From Bacteroidia bacterium (lineage in GTDB: Bacteria; Bacteroidota; Bacteroidia; J057), in contig JAWKNO010000002.1 of NCBI GenBank assembly GCA_041391665.1, forward strand, positions 806,001 through 870,000: 64,000 nucleotides of DNA. The letters run 5' to 3'. The position numbers and the translations under genes were made by a program. Within the stretch, counting starts at the first letter, position 1, and each line of letters opens with the position of its first letter. The notes under the pieces are model-generated. The model was not told the DNA's origin. It was given only the letters and a program-made list of their open reading frames with translations, and did not search any database. This document shows positions 7,720 through 16,097 of the stretch, in pieces.

Positions 7720-10716
7720 CTAAAACAGATACCTGACCGAAAACTGAAACTGCCGGGGTGGAGCGGCATTTCTTCTTACGATAACCCCTGAACTGGCCGG
7801 ACCAATTTGAATCTGGTTGCTTTGTGTGGCATTATTGGAATATCCACTCAGGTTTTCCGCATTCAATACATTAAATACCTGCGCGCCTGCTTCAATATGT
7901 TGGTTTTTTCCTGTCGGAATTTTGTAAAAGGCACTAAAATCAAAGGTTTTCGCCCAGGGTAAACGGTCACTATTGCGACTTTCCCCGGGATACCGGTCGC
8001 TGTTCCCTACATAAGCGTCGCCAAATGCGCGCCCGTCTCCATTTAAATCGGTAGTTCCATAAATCGCAGCATCGGGTATCCGGTTGATCGGTTGTCCGCT
8101 TTGAAGGATTGCACCCACCGTCAGGGTCAGATTTGAGATGGGATAATAATTGACAATTCCGTTGATCAAATGCCTGCGATCGTTGATAGAAGGGCCCCAT
8201 TCTGCTTCAAAATCATTGCTGTCCATTGCTCTGAAATTGATATCCTCGGTATTGTTTTCCAGATAAGAAAGGGTGTACATCAAACGGTAGGCAAATTTGT
8301 CCCCGCCTTTTGTTTTTTGAAGGGTAAAGTTCAACGCGTAATAATTGGAACTCCCGGCAGACTCAGTCATGACGACATTTCTTGCTGCGCCTCTCAGGGT
8401 ATCTCTTCCGGCAATCGCATAACTACCGGTGGCATCGGTATAGACAGGCACAGGGCGGGTAAGGTCCGCGGCTGTTGTACTTCTGACTACCACATTCGCC
8501 GGGTCAAGCGGGTAGGCGGAGGGCGCATTCAGATTTCTCAGTCTAAACAGGTTTTCAGAGCGGTTGTACAATGCGTCTATATAGAAAACGATATTTTCAT
8601 TTACCTTTTGCTGATATCCCAGCATCAACTGGTGGCTGTACGGATTATCATAGCCATTGGGGTTCAGAACCCGGAGTTCGTTTTGAAAGATCCCTTCCCG
8701 CTGTTCCTGCAACTGACTGGCCCCGGGACCTTGCAGGTAGGCTGCATTCGGATCACTGGCAACGAGGTTGCCTTCGTTTGTAATAGCTTGAATATCTGTA
8801 TTTTGTGGAAGCACGCCGAGGTTAACCAAGGTTTGCAACTGTTTTTTATAGTCCTCCGAAACCGCGTTAAACTGAATAGCATCGCTGTACACAGCGTATA
8901 ATATTTTATCGTAATAGATGCCGTACCCCGCCCTGACTGACGATTTTTTGTTTAACTGATAATTGAGGCTCAGGCGCGGTGCAACATTGTTCAGATCCCC
9001 CTTTGGGTTTCCTCCTTTGGAGAGATTGTCGTAGTCGTAGCGCACGCCATAGTTTACATTCAGCTTTGCATGGACGGTCCACTGGTCTTCGAGATAGATG
9101 CTGAAAATATTTTGGCGCTTTTCGAAAGCATTGGGGCGAAGTTCGACGCCATAGCTTAATACCTGCACATCATCTGGCAAATCCTGGGGCGTTAAATCGC
9201 TCCCGATCCCGGAAGCATTGAGCAGGGCCAATTGCTCCTGATTGAGTTGTATCAGGTAACTGCCATTGGGATTTCCACCGCCATACAATGAAAAGTGTGA
9301 GCTTTTGATTTGGAAGCCGGTTTTGATGCGGTGGTATTTTTGGTAGAATGTAAACTTCTGCTGGAGGACATGTAAGTTTTCCCGCTCATCAAATACATAA
9401 CCCGGATGTCCTAATGAAGCCAGACTGAGTCCTGAAGGGTCTAATACGGAAACATTCGGGCTGGAATTATTTTCGGGATTTGCGTAGTTCCAGCGAAATC
9501 GTCCGAAAAGGTAATTCCCCTCATAAGTGAATTTTTCACCCGTGAAGGTGTTTTTTAAAGCAATATTCGCCGAATTCCGGTCCTGGCGGTTGCCGGCTGA
9601 GGGAAACGTGTTCCCGCCATCGAGTCCGCCACCTTGTCTTTCAATATTCACAATACCTGTATTTACCCGAAGCGAAGACCGGAACTTCTCAGACCAGTGC
9701 TGGTCTATTTTCCCGGATAAATAGGTAAACTGATTGGTGCCTCTCACCGTCTCATTGATTCCGAGTTGGGGTACATTCAGCAAATTATCTTTGATGTCGG
9801 TGGTGTGTTCTGCATTAAGGAAGTAAAAGGTTTTGTCTTTCACGATGGCCCCGCCAATCCCAAAACCTCCCTGATGCCGTTGGAAACCATCTTTTACCTG
9901 ATTGCCCGATAGATCTCGCTGGGCAAAAGCAGAGGGCGCATCGATGACGGGCCCGGGGCGTGTTACATAAAAAACTTCCCCTTTTGTTTCATTGGTTCCT
10001 GATTTGGAAGTGATATTTACGATGCCATTTGCCGTCAACCCGTGTTCTGCACTAAAATTATTGGTCAGTGCCGTAATGTTTTGGGTAAATCCCGCAGGCA
10101 TGGCAAACCGCTGTCCCCCCAGAAAATTTTCATTGTTATCCATTCCATCAATCTGATAATGGGTATAGAGGGAATTGGCTCCATTGATAGATACATTGGG
10201 TGCTTCGGGAAAAAAACCGGTCGCCTGAGTGATATTTGGGAGTCTGTATAATGCGCGGGTGATATCCCGTCCTTCGACCGGAAGTTCTTCAATCTCTCTG
10301 GCACTCAATACAGAGGCTACTTCGGCGTCGATGGTATTGATGGTTTGATAATTGTCTGCTGAAATGTTTACCGCATCCAGACTGATGATTTTTTGCCCCA
10401 GGACAAGCACTACGCTTTTGGTTTTTTCAGAAAATAAAGTGATCCCTGAAACAGCTTGAGAAACATTGCTGTCAGATTCCTTTGCTGTGACTGAATAGGT
10501 TCCGGAAGTTGAAAGCCCGCTTAACTGAACTTTTCCTTTTTCGTTGGTGAGGGTTTCATTGATATAGCCAATGGACGGGTTTGTCACAACCACCGTGTGA
10601 AATCCCAGGGGATTGTTCAGGCTGTCAACCAGCGTGATTTCCAACGCAGCCTGTGCGGCAGCAAATTGATGAAAAATAGCCAGAATGGCTAAGAGGAATA
10701 TTTTTTTCATTACCAT
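7720..10716 (-). CDS. TonB-dependent receptor with N-terminal carboxypeptidase-regulatory-like domain (Oar-like)
   Basis: 998 residues with a signal peptide (ATG at 10716, or the in-frame ATG at 10710 giving MKKIFLLAILAIFHQFAAA). Residues about 24-105 form a carboxypeptidase-regulatory-like beta sandwich, 125-250 the plug (PVEGRDITRALYRLPN, YQIDGMDNNENF, GIVNITSKSGTN), and the remainder a 22-strand type barrel. The last residues RYLF end in Phe, as expected for an outer-membrane barrel. The first part, including the long loops, is most like Oar-type receptors. The gene lies directly upstream of the lipoprotein and ABC genes on the same strand, so it is the likely outer-membrane gate for their substrate. 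No SusD-like gene accompanies it, which argues against a polysaccharide utilisation locus. Confidence 0.92.
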   Translation of the reverse strand: MVMKKIFLLAILAIFHQFAAAQAALEITLVDSLNNPLGFHTVVVTNPSIGYINETLTNEKGKVQLSGLSTSGTYSVTAKESDSNVSQAVSGITLFSEKTKSVVLVLGQKIISLDAVNISADNYQTINTIDAEVASVLSAREIEELPVEGRDITRALYRLPNITQATGFFPEAPNVSINGANSLYTHYQIDGMDNNENFLGGQRFAMPAGFTQNITALTNNFSAEHGLTANGIVNITSKSGTNETKGEVFYVTRPGPVIDAPSAFAQRDLSGNQVKDGFQRHQGGFGIGGAIVKDKTFYFLNAEHTTDIKDNLLNVPQLGINETVRGTNQFTYLSGKIDQHWSEKFRSSLRVNTGIVNIERQGGGLDGGNTFPSAGNRQDRNSANIALKNTFTGEKFTYEGNYLFGRFRWNYANPENNSSPNVSVLDPSGLSLASLGHPGYVFDERENLHVLQQKFTFYQKYHRIKTGFQIKSSHFSLYGGGNPNGSYLIQLNQEQLALLNASGIGSDLTPQDLPDDVQVLSYGVELRPNAFEKRQNIFSIYLEDQWTVHAKLNVNYGVRYDYDNLSKGGNPKGDLNNVAPRLSLNYQLNKKSSVRAGYGIYYDKILYAVYSDAIQFNAVSEDYKKQLQTLVNLGVLPQNTDIQAITNEGNLVASDPNAAYLQGPGASQLQEQREGIFQNELRVLNPNGYDNPYSHQLMLGYQQKVNENIVFYIDALYNRSENLFRLRNLNAPSAYPLDPANVVVRSTTAADLTRPVPVYTDATGSYAIAGRDTLRGAARNVVMTESAGSSNYYALNFTLQKTKGGDKFAYRLMYTLSYLENNTEDINFRAMDSNDFEAEWGPSINDRRHLINGIVNYYPISNLTLTVGAILQSGQPINRIPDAAIYGTTDLNGDGRAFGDAYVGNSDRYPGESRNSDRLPWAKTFDFSAFYKIPTGKNQHIEAGAQVFNVLNAENLSGYSNNATQSNQIQIGPASSGVIVRRNAAPPRQFQFSVRYLF

Positions 10717-10789
10717 TTTATGTATAAAGGTGCTATGCTTCTTTTGGGGGAAAGAAGTGTTGATGAAGTTGAATATCAGGTGAATGTGT

Positions 10790-11503
10790 TTAATGAAGAA
10801 TTACAGGGAGAATAGGCGGTGCCCGGGATGGCCCTATTTCAGGGGAAAAAGTTGACAGAATATTAACCGGTGCTTCGGCTATGTATTTTTTGTATTCAGC
10901 CAGCAAAAAAAGCAGCTGTCGCTTAAAACCCTGCGTGATGAAGGCACTTTTAACAATTGCCCGCAAATCATACAGTGAATTTATATCCCGAAGCGGGGCG
11001 ATAAGATGGGCTGCCTGGTTTTTGTATGAGCAAAATTGTCTCAGTGCTTCAAACAGGCGATTGGTTTTCCAGGGAAGATTCTGGAAAACATTTTTATGAA
11101 ACGCTTCTCTGGTAATTCCGATGAAATAGGCCCCACCTCTGAGAGAAGGTCCCAGCACGCAAATTCCCGCTGAAAGTTTTTGGGCGGTAGTTTCCCAGTC
11201 AGTTTGCCCCAACTCCGGACTGTCATTACCTACTGCGATGACAGCCTGGTATCCCAGGGCAAATACTTCTTCATAAGCGTGAGCCAGCCGCTGACCAAAC
11301 GTATCACCGCGCTGGTTGCCCTCATGATAATGAAATACGGGAAATCCTGCTTCCTGAACGATACGGGAAGTCTGGAGCTGAAGGGAAGAGGCAATGGCCC
11401 TGTTTTTTGCGCGTTTGTTGCCAAACCAATGTTTGGCGTGGCTTTCAGCATCCGTATTTCTGCTGAAGTAGATAAGCGCAATATGTGGGACTTCAATATT
11501 CAA
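10790..11503 (-). CDS. DUF2064 / TIGR04282-type nucleotide-sugar or cofactor transferase-like protein
   Basis: The family core begins at PHIALIYFSRN and contains GDTFGQRLAHAYEEVFALGY, a NDSPELG motif and LGPSLRGGAYFIGI, all typical of DUF2064 (GT-A/CofC-like fold). The catalytic reaction is not established; TIGR04282 proteins are described as transferases associated with radical SAM genes and annotated in arsenosugar contexts. The start is uncertain. Homology begins at about 11503, where a TTG is available, while the first ATG is at 11653 and would add 50 residues of unlikely sequence. It is on the same strand as the TonB receptor gene with a 73-bp gap. With the radical SAM gene at the far end of the run, this makes a paired transferase and radical SAM set around a transporter. 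Confidence 0.75.
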   Translation of the reverse strand: MNIEVPHIALIYFSRNTDAESHAKHWFGNKRAKNRAIASSLQLQTSRIVQEAGFPVFHYHEGNQRGDTFGQRLAHAYEEVFALGYQAVIAVGNDSPELGQTDWETTAQKLSAGICVLGPSLRGGAYFIGITREAFHKNVFQNLPWKTNRLFEALRQFCSYKNQAAHLIAPLRDINSLYDLRAIVKSAFITQGFKRQLLFLLAEYKKYIAEAPVNILSTFSPEIGPSRAPPILPVILH

Positions 11504-11703
11504 TAGGTAAATATAGAAATTTTCTAAGCAGTGTGAATGTCGGCCATTATACGATTGTTGACTTTTCGCTTTTGGGGATGGCGGGTTTTCGCAACATTTC
11601 TGCTGCCGAATTGTTAGAAAGAAAATTGATTCTGCGAATGCTAAGTAGTACATTCATGCATGATTGTTCTGGGTTGGAGGCCGGAATACTAAATAAACTG
11701 ACT

Positions 11704-13767
11704 ATGAAAATCGCGTTTGCCAAACGAACAGCTGTATTTGCGGCCGTCTTATTCTGCGCCTCACTGGGATTTGGACAGGAAACAACCTCTCCCGAATATG
11801 GAAAAGTGACTGTGGAGGAGATTGAGTCAATAGAGGGGGACTGGGCGCCGGGAACAGAAGCCGTCGTTTTATATGATTATAGTACCGTTTCGTTTGAACT
11901 GGTAAGCCGGACTCCCCGGGTTCGGTACACTTATCACCGCAAGATCAAAATCCTTGATCTGCAAAACCGGTCAAATATTTCCCGCGTCATTATCCCATAT
12001 CTCTCTCCAACTAAAGGTGAAACGTTCTCAGACCTGAAAGCCGCCACATACAATCTCAATGCTGTCGGGGAAGTGGTAGCGTTTAAGGTTAATCCACGGA
12101 AAATAAAGGAAACCCGGATCGGTAAAGACTCGATGGAGGTGGAGATCAGCTTTCCTTTTGTCAAATCAGGCTCAGTGATAGAATTTTCCTACGAATTGAT
12201 TTCAAAAAACTTTTCCCAGCTGAAGCCCTGGATTTTCCAGGGAAATCTGCCTGTCGTTCACTCCGAATATCATACCTATATTCCCGATGGATATAAATAT
12301 CTCCGGCTTGTGCAGGGGTTAGAAGGGGAAATCACTCACTACACAACGCGTTTTCAACAACAGTCGATCAATACTACGGACTTGTTTACCCGGAATATGC
12401 AGTATGCCACACGGGATTTTGGCAACCGGTTTTATGCAAATTTCTCCGGCACACATGATATCTATCTGATGTTTAACCTGCCTGCGATTGTTGCTGAAGA
12501 TTTTACGCCCGAAACCAAAGACTATTTGCCCGGCATCCGGCTGGAGCTTTCCGAAGATTTTTTATCGCAAAGTACCAGAACCCTTGTTTTTGACAACTGG
12601 CCCGACCTCGCCGAATTCGTAACCAAAAAATCCAGAGTCAGGAACAAATCTGTTCGGGAAGAACTTCAGCACATTTCCCGTGCAGCAACGATCCGATACA
12701 ACTGGGACAGAGATAAGGCCAAATCGATTTATGACTTTGTCAGAAATACCTATACCTGGGATGGCACATACACGACTGACAACTGGAACATTGGCCAGGC
12801 GCTCAACCGCAAATCAGGCTCCTCTTCTGAAATCAACCTGTTGATGCTCTATTTGCTCCGTGATGCCGGATTTAAAGCCTGGCCGGTGTTGATCCGCACC
12901 CGTGCCGAAGGTAATCTCCAGACCATCTACCCCACAATGTCGCAGTTTAACCACCTGCTGGTATCGGTGGTATTGGGAGAGAAGGAAGTGCTGCTCGACG
13001 CGGTAGGCGAAACAGATGTATTTGGCATTTTACCCAAAATTGATCTGAATGAACTCGGTTATCTTGTCGATGAAGAAGGCGGCAGGTGGGTGAAACTCAG
13101 AGACCAGAACAAAATTGTGCGCACAACTTACAGCCGTTTTGATCTCGATAATACGGGCAGTGTGTTGTCTGGCGATATTTCTGTCATCAACGAAAATTAT
13201 AGTGCGGTCATAGAGCGGGGCCGCCTGGAACAATTTCCTGACAACCCAAATGAATACCTTCGCGACTTTGTACTGGTGGGAATGGTAAATCCCCAAATTA
13301 TTAGTGAAGATGTAGAAAATGCCGACAATACCGACGACCAACCCCTGATTGTAAATTGTGAAGTTACGACCAAAGACTTTATCCGCACGATCGATGATCT
13401 GGTTTTTCTCAAACCGATGATGATCAAGATGGTAAGTGAAAACCCTTTTACCGAAAAAAAACGACTTACCCCCGTCGATTTTACCTATCCACTTCGCGAT
13501 TCTCATATGCTCGGGCTGCGCATTCCTGAAGGGTATGAGGTCGCACAGCTCCCTCAGCCTATTCGTGTGCTGTTGCCCAATAATGGCGGCTCGTTTACTT
13601 ATAATGTGCTGGAAATGGGGCCGATTCTTCATCTCACCAGTACCATTCTACTCAATAAAACAACTTTTCTCCCCAGTGAATATGAGGCGATCAGAACCTT
13701 TTTTGAGTATGTCGTATCCAAGCATCAGGAGGATGTGATTCTCCGGAAAAAAACGATTCAACCCTGA
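11704..13767 (+). CDS. Secreted DUF3857 / transglutaminase-like protein
   Basis: The start is placed at the ATG at 11704, giving a clear signal peptide (MKIAFAKRTAVFAAVLFCASLGFG); the frame is open further upstream to 11485 but that part has no signal and enters the divergent gene. The 687-residue product has an N-terminal DUF3857 beta domain (about residues 50-250, YTYHRKIKILDLQNRSNI) and a transglutaminase-like domain (about 320-420) with DKAKSIYDFVRNTYTWDG. The canonical catalytic Cys is replaced: the sequence reads ALNRKSGSSSEINLLML where many relatives have a Cys after Gly. A His follows in QFNHLLVSV. Substitution of Ser/Gly for Cys suggests a non-catalytic or altered transglutaminase fold, as in many Bacteroidota paralogues. 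A C-terminal beta-rich domain follows. Its function is unknown; it is monocistronic and probably periplasmic. Confidence 0.85.
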   Translation: MKIAFAKRTAVFAAVLFCASLGFGQETTSPEYGKVTVEEIESIEGDWAPGTEAVVLYDYSTVSFELVSRTPRVRYTYHRKIKILDLQNRSNISRVIIPYLSPTKGETFSDLKAATYNLNAVGEVVAFKVNPRKIKETRIGKDSMEVEISFPFVKSGSVIEFSYELISKNFSQLKPWIFQGNLPVVHSEYHTYIPDGYKYLRLVQGLEGEITHYTTRFQQQSINTTDLFTRNMQYATRDFGNRFYANFSGTHDIYLMFNLPAIVAEDFTPETKDYLPGIRLELSEDFLSQSTRTLVFDNWPDLAEFVTKKSRVRNKSVREELQHISRAATIRYNWDRDKAKSIYDFVRNTYTWDGTYTTDNWNIGQALNRKSGSSSEINLLMLYLLRDAGFKAWPVLIRTRAEGNLQTIYPTMSQFNHLLVSVVLGEKEVLLDAVGETDVFGILPKIDLNELGYLVDEEGGRWVKLRDQNKIVRTTYSRFDLDNTGSVLSGDISVINENYSAVIERGRLEQFPDNPNEYLRDFVLVGMVNPQIISEDVENADNTDDQPLIVNCEVTTKDFIRTIDDLVFLKPMMIKMVSENPFTEKKRLTPVDFTYPLRDSHMLGLRIPEGYEVAQLPQPIRVLLPNNGGSFTYNVLEMGPILHLTSTILLNKTTFLPSEYEAIRTFFEYVVSKHQEDVILRKKTIQP

Positions 13768-13804
13768 GGGTTTATCTACGCTTTGTGGGTTTAAAGAAAA
13801 AAAA

Positions 13805-13835
13805 TTTGCAATTCATATTTCAGTATCTATATTTG
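13805..13835 (+). promoter_or_regulatory. trp operon promoter
   Basis: TTTG (13805-13808), a 19-nt spacer and TATATTTG (13828-13835) match the Bacteroidota sigma-ABfr promoter exactly. The start point is expected near 13841, 15 nt before the leader peptide ATG. Confidence 0.85.
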
Positions 13836-13855
13836 CCTGTAAGAATTGAAAAAAA

Positions 13856-13939
13856 ATGACTAATCTTTTGCATAATACTTATTTCTGGTGGCGTCCTATG
13901 ATTATTTCACAGGGAGGCCCGGATATGTTTATGCAATAA
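13856..13939 (+). CDS. trpL: trp operon leader peptide, 27 aa with tandem Trp codons
   Basis: A short frame starting at ATG 13856 encodes 27 residues and stops at TAA 13937-13939. It contains two adjacent tryptophan codons (TGG at 13886-13888 and 13889-13891) in the sequence TYFWWRPM. It lies between the promoter at 13805-13835 and a strong terminator at 13963-13998, and all of these precede trpE. Tandem Trp codons in so short a frame, placed exactly there, are strong evidence for a ribosome-mediated attenuation leader. A ribosome stalled at the Trp codons would leave 13912-13920 free to pair downstream and prevent termination. A ribosome that reaches the stop codon would cover that arm and allow termination. 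Confidence 0.92.
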   Translation: MTNLLHNTYFWWRPMIISQGGPDMFMQ

Positions 13940-13974
13940 ATCATAAGATATCTTATCGATATGGGCTTACTCCC
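13912..13974 (+). promoter_or_regulatory. Predicted trp antiterminator pairing
   Basis: GGGAG-GCCC (13912-13920) can pair with GGGC (13963-13966) and CTCCC (13970-13974), leaving a 3-nt bulge. Those downstream bases form the 5' arm of the terminator, so the two structures exclude each other. The enclosed loop holds the 14-nt palindrome ATAAGATATCTTAT (13943-13956). The upstream arm lies about 20 nt past the Trp codons, where a stalled ribosome would leave it exposed. The pairing is read by eye; no folding energy was computed. Confidence 0.7.
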
Positions 13975-13998
13975 TGAAGGAGTAAGCCCTTTTTTTTT
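13963..13998 (+). terminator. trp attenuator (intrinsic terminator)
   Basis: GGGCTTACTCC (13963-13973) and GGAGTAAGCCC (13979-13989) form an 11-bp perfect stem with a 5-nt loop, followed by nine T residues (13990-13998). It is 22 nt upstream of the trpE start and downstream of the Trp-codon leader, so it is the attenuator of the trp operon. Confidence 0.93.
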
Positions 13999-14020
13999 GC
14001 CAGAATTTAACTGACTGAAA

Positions 14021-15454
14021 ATGAAAACTGATAAATCCGCGGAGTTCGCACCATCATTTTCCATAAAAACCCGCATGAAAAGACGTCTTGCGGATACCGT
14101 TACGCCGGTAAGTGTGTTTCTCCGCCTGAGAGATCATTTTGAAAACCCCTTACTGCTGGAAAGCTCTGATTATCACGGGAATGAAAATGCCTATTCCTAC
14201 ATTTGTCTCGAACCGGTCGCATCATTTGAGGTAAATGGGGGGGGCGTTTCTGAAGTCTATCCTGATGGAACCCGGATTTCCCGTGAGCTCAAAAACCCGG
14301 GAGAACTTCCCGCTCTGCTTCAGGCTTTTTCCCGCTCTTTTATTGCTGAGCCCACAGACCTGAAATTCAGTACCAATGGGCTGTTTGGGTACCAGTCTTA
14401 TGATACCGTAAGGTACTATGAATCAGTAGCGGTAAAATCATATCCCGACGATGCAAGAGCGATTCCGGATATGGTTTACCGCGCCTACCGGTATATCATT
14501 GTGATCAACCATTTCAACAACGAGATGTACATGTTTGAGCACGTGTACAATGGCGTGGAAAAAGGACTGGAGCATGTGGAGGCCTGGTTAAATAATCCGA
14601 GCCTGCCTTTGTACCGTTTTAAAATGAAAGGAGATGAAGGTGCAAACAATACGCCTGAAGAATACCTTGAAATGGTTGGCAAAGGTATAGGCCATTGCCA
14701 GCGGGGGGATGTATTTCAGATTGTGCTTTCGCGCCGATTTTCGCAGAAGTTTGAGGGGGATGAGTTTAATGTTTACAGGGCGCTTCGCTCTATCAACCCC
14801 TCGCCGTATTTGTTTTACTGCGATTATGGCAGCTACAAACTTATGGGCTCATCGCCGGAAGCGCAACTGGTCGTGCAGAACGGGAAAGCGACGATCCACC
14901 CGATTGCCGGTACGTTTCGCCGTACAGGTAATGACGAAGAAGACTCGCGGCTCGCGAGAAAGTTATTTGACGATCCCAAAGAAAACTCAGAACACATCAT
15001 GCTGGTGGATCTCGCGCGCAATGATCTCAGCCGCAATGGCAGCCATGTAAAGGTGGACACATTCAAGGAAATCCAGTATTTCTCCCACGTGATTCACCTC
15101 GTATCCAGCGTGACTGCCCAAATCGCGCCGAGTGTTTCCTCGCTTCAACTTGTTGCCGATACTTTCCCGGCCGGTACTTTATCTGGTGCACCCAAACACA
15201 TGGCCATGCAGTTGATCGAGAAATACGAAAACCAGAACCGCGGATTTTACGGGGGATGTATCGGTTATCTGGGATTCGATGGTACGTTTAACCAGGCAAT
15301 TATGATCCGGTCATTTTTAAGCCGAAAAAATACGCTCTATTTCCAGGCAGGCGCAGGCATTGTCGCCCGTTCGGTTCCTGAAAATGAGCTACAGGAAGTC
15401 AACAATAAACTTATGGCACTCCGGAAAGCCATTAAACAGGCAGAAGAAATTTAA
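14021..15454 (+). CDS. trpE: Anthranilate synthase component I
   Basis: 477 residues. It converts chorismate plus ammonia (from TrpG) to anthranilate, the first committed step of tryptophan synthesis. The N-terminal domain carries the Trp feedback motif (LLES at residues 45-48). The C-terminal chorismate-binding domain shows the expected signatures GDVFQIVLSRRF, PSPYLFYCD, GSSPEAQL, PIAGTFRRTG, HIMLVDLARNDLSR, PAGTLSGAPK and GGCIGYLGFDG. The length is usual for TrpE. It is the first gene after the attenuator and is followed by trpG with a 10-nt gap. Regulation by attenuation (leader at 13856) and by feedback (LLES) is supported by the sequence. Confidence 0.97.
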   Translation: MKTDKSAEFAPSFSIKTRMKRRLADTVTPVSVFLRLRDHFENPLLLESSDYHGNENAYSYICLEPVASFEVNGGGVSEVYPDGTRISRELKNPGELPALLQAFSRSFIAEPTDLKFSTNGLFGYQSYDTVRYYESVAVKSYPDDARAIPDMVYRAYRYIIVINHFNNEMYMFEHVYNGVEKGLEHVEAWLNNPSLPLYRFKMKGDEGANNTPEEYLEMVGKGIGHCQRGDVFQIVLSRRFSQKFEGDEFNVYRALRSINPSPYLFYCDYGSYKLMGSSPEAQLVVQNGKATIHPIAGTFRRTGNDEEDSRLARKLFDDPKENSEHIMLVDLARNDLSRNGSHVKVDTFKEIQYFSHVIHLVSSVTAQIAPSVSSLQLVADTFPAGTLSGAPKHMAMQLIEKYENQNRGFYGGCIGYLGFDGTFNQAIMIRSFLSRKNTLYFQAGAGIVARSVPENELQEVNNKLMALRKAIKQAEEI

Positions 15455-15464
15455 CAATTGCACA

Positions 15465-16037
15465 ATGAAAATCCTTGTACTGGATAATTACGATTCATTT
15501 ACCTACAACCTGGTGCACATCATCCGCGAACTGGGGTACGGTGAAAATATGGATATTTACCGCAATGATGCCCTTTCACTGGATGCTGTTGCAGCCTATG
15601 ACCGGATATTGCTTTCCCCCGGACCGGGCATTCCTTCCGAAGCAGGAATTATGCCCGAGGTCATCCGCAAATATGCACCGCAGAAACCCATACTGGGCGT
15701 ATGTCTGGGGCACCAGGGGATTGCAGAAGCTTTTGGCGCACAATTGTATAATCTCCCCGAAGTCCTCCATGGGATGGCAACAGACATTCAGATTCTGGAT
15801 ACGAATGATCCTTTGTTCAAGGGTGTTCCCGCCACTTTTCGCATTGGGCGGTACCACAGTTGGGCAGTACAAAAGGCTACGCTCAACGGGCAACTCGACC
15901 TTCTGGCAATAGATGATAAAGGCGAAGTCATGGCGATCCGGCATAAAACCTATCCGGTTTACGGTCTTCAGTTTCACCCTGAGTCTGTGATAACCGAATA
16001 TGGCATTCAAATTATTCAAAACTGGTTAAATAATTAA
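15465..16037 (+). CDS. trpG: Anthranilate synthase component II (glutamine amidotransferase)
   Basis: 190 residues; start at ATG 15465, giving MKILVLDNYDSFTYNLVH, the standard TrpG/PabA N-terminus. The longer frame from 15360 overlaps trpE and is not used. It is a class I glutamine amidotransferase that supplies ammonia to TrpE. Catalytic Cys80 lies in GVCLGHQGIAEAFG, the oxyanion motif is SPGPGIP, and the His-Glu pair is in LQFHPESV near the C-terminus. It may also serve p-aminobenzoate synthesis, as in many bacteria with a single copy. It lies between trpE and trpD; the 60-bp gap to trpD shows no terminator. Confidence 0.95.
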   Translation: MKILVLDNYDSFTYNLVHIIRELGYGENMDIYRNDALSLDAVAAYDRILLSPGPGIPSEAGIMPEVIRKYAPQKPILGVCLGHQGIAEAFGAQLYNLPEVLHGMATDIQILDTNDPLFKGVPATFRIGRYHSWAVQKATLNGQLDLLAIDDKGEVMAIRHKTYPVYGLQFHPESVITEYGIQIIQNWLNN

Positions 16038-16097
16038 CTTTCAATTAACATACAGGTAGTTATATCGAAGGTACGAAGCCTGTCCAACCAAAAACGA

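Noticed and set aside
8170..8901. 243-codon open frame on the plus strand inside the TonB receptor gene
   Set aside because: It lies wholly opposite a well-supported receptor gene, has no recognisable domain and reads as an antisense shadow.
7720..11503. Polysaccharide utilisation locus (SusC/SusD type)
   Set aside because: The receptor has no SusD partner and is followed by an ABC importer rather than by glycoside hydrolases.
11485..11703. Upstream extension of the DUF3857 reading frame
   Set aside because: The frame is open but gives no signal peptide and enters the divergent DUF2064 gene; ATG 11704 begins a clear signal peptide.
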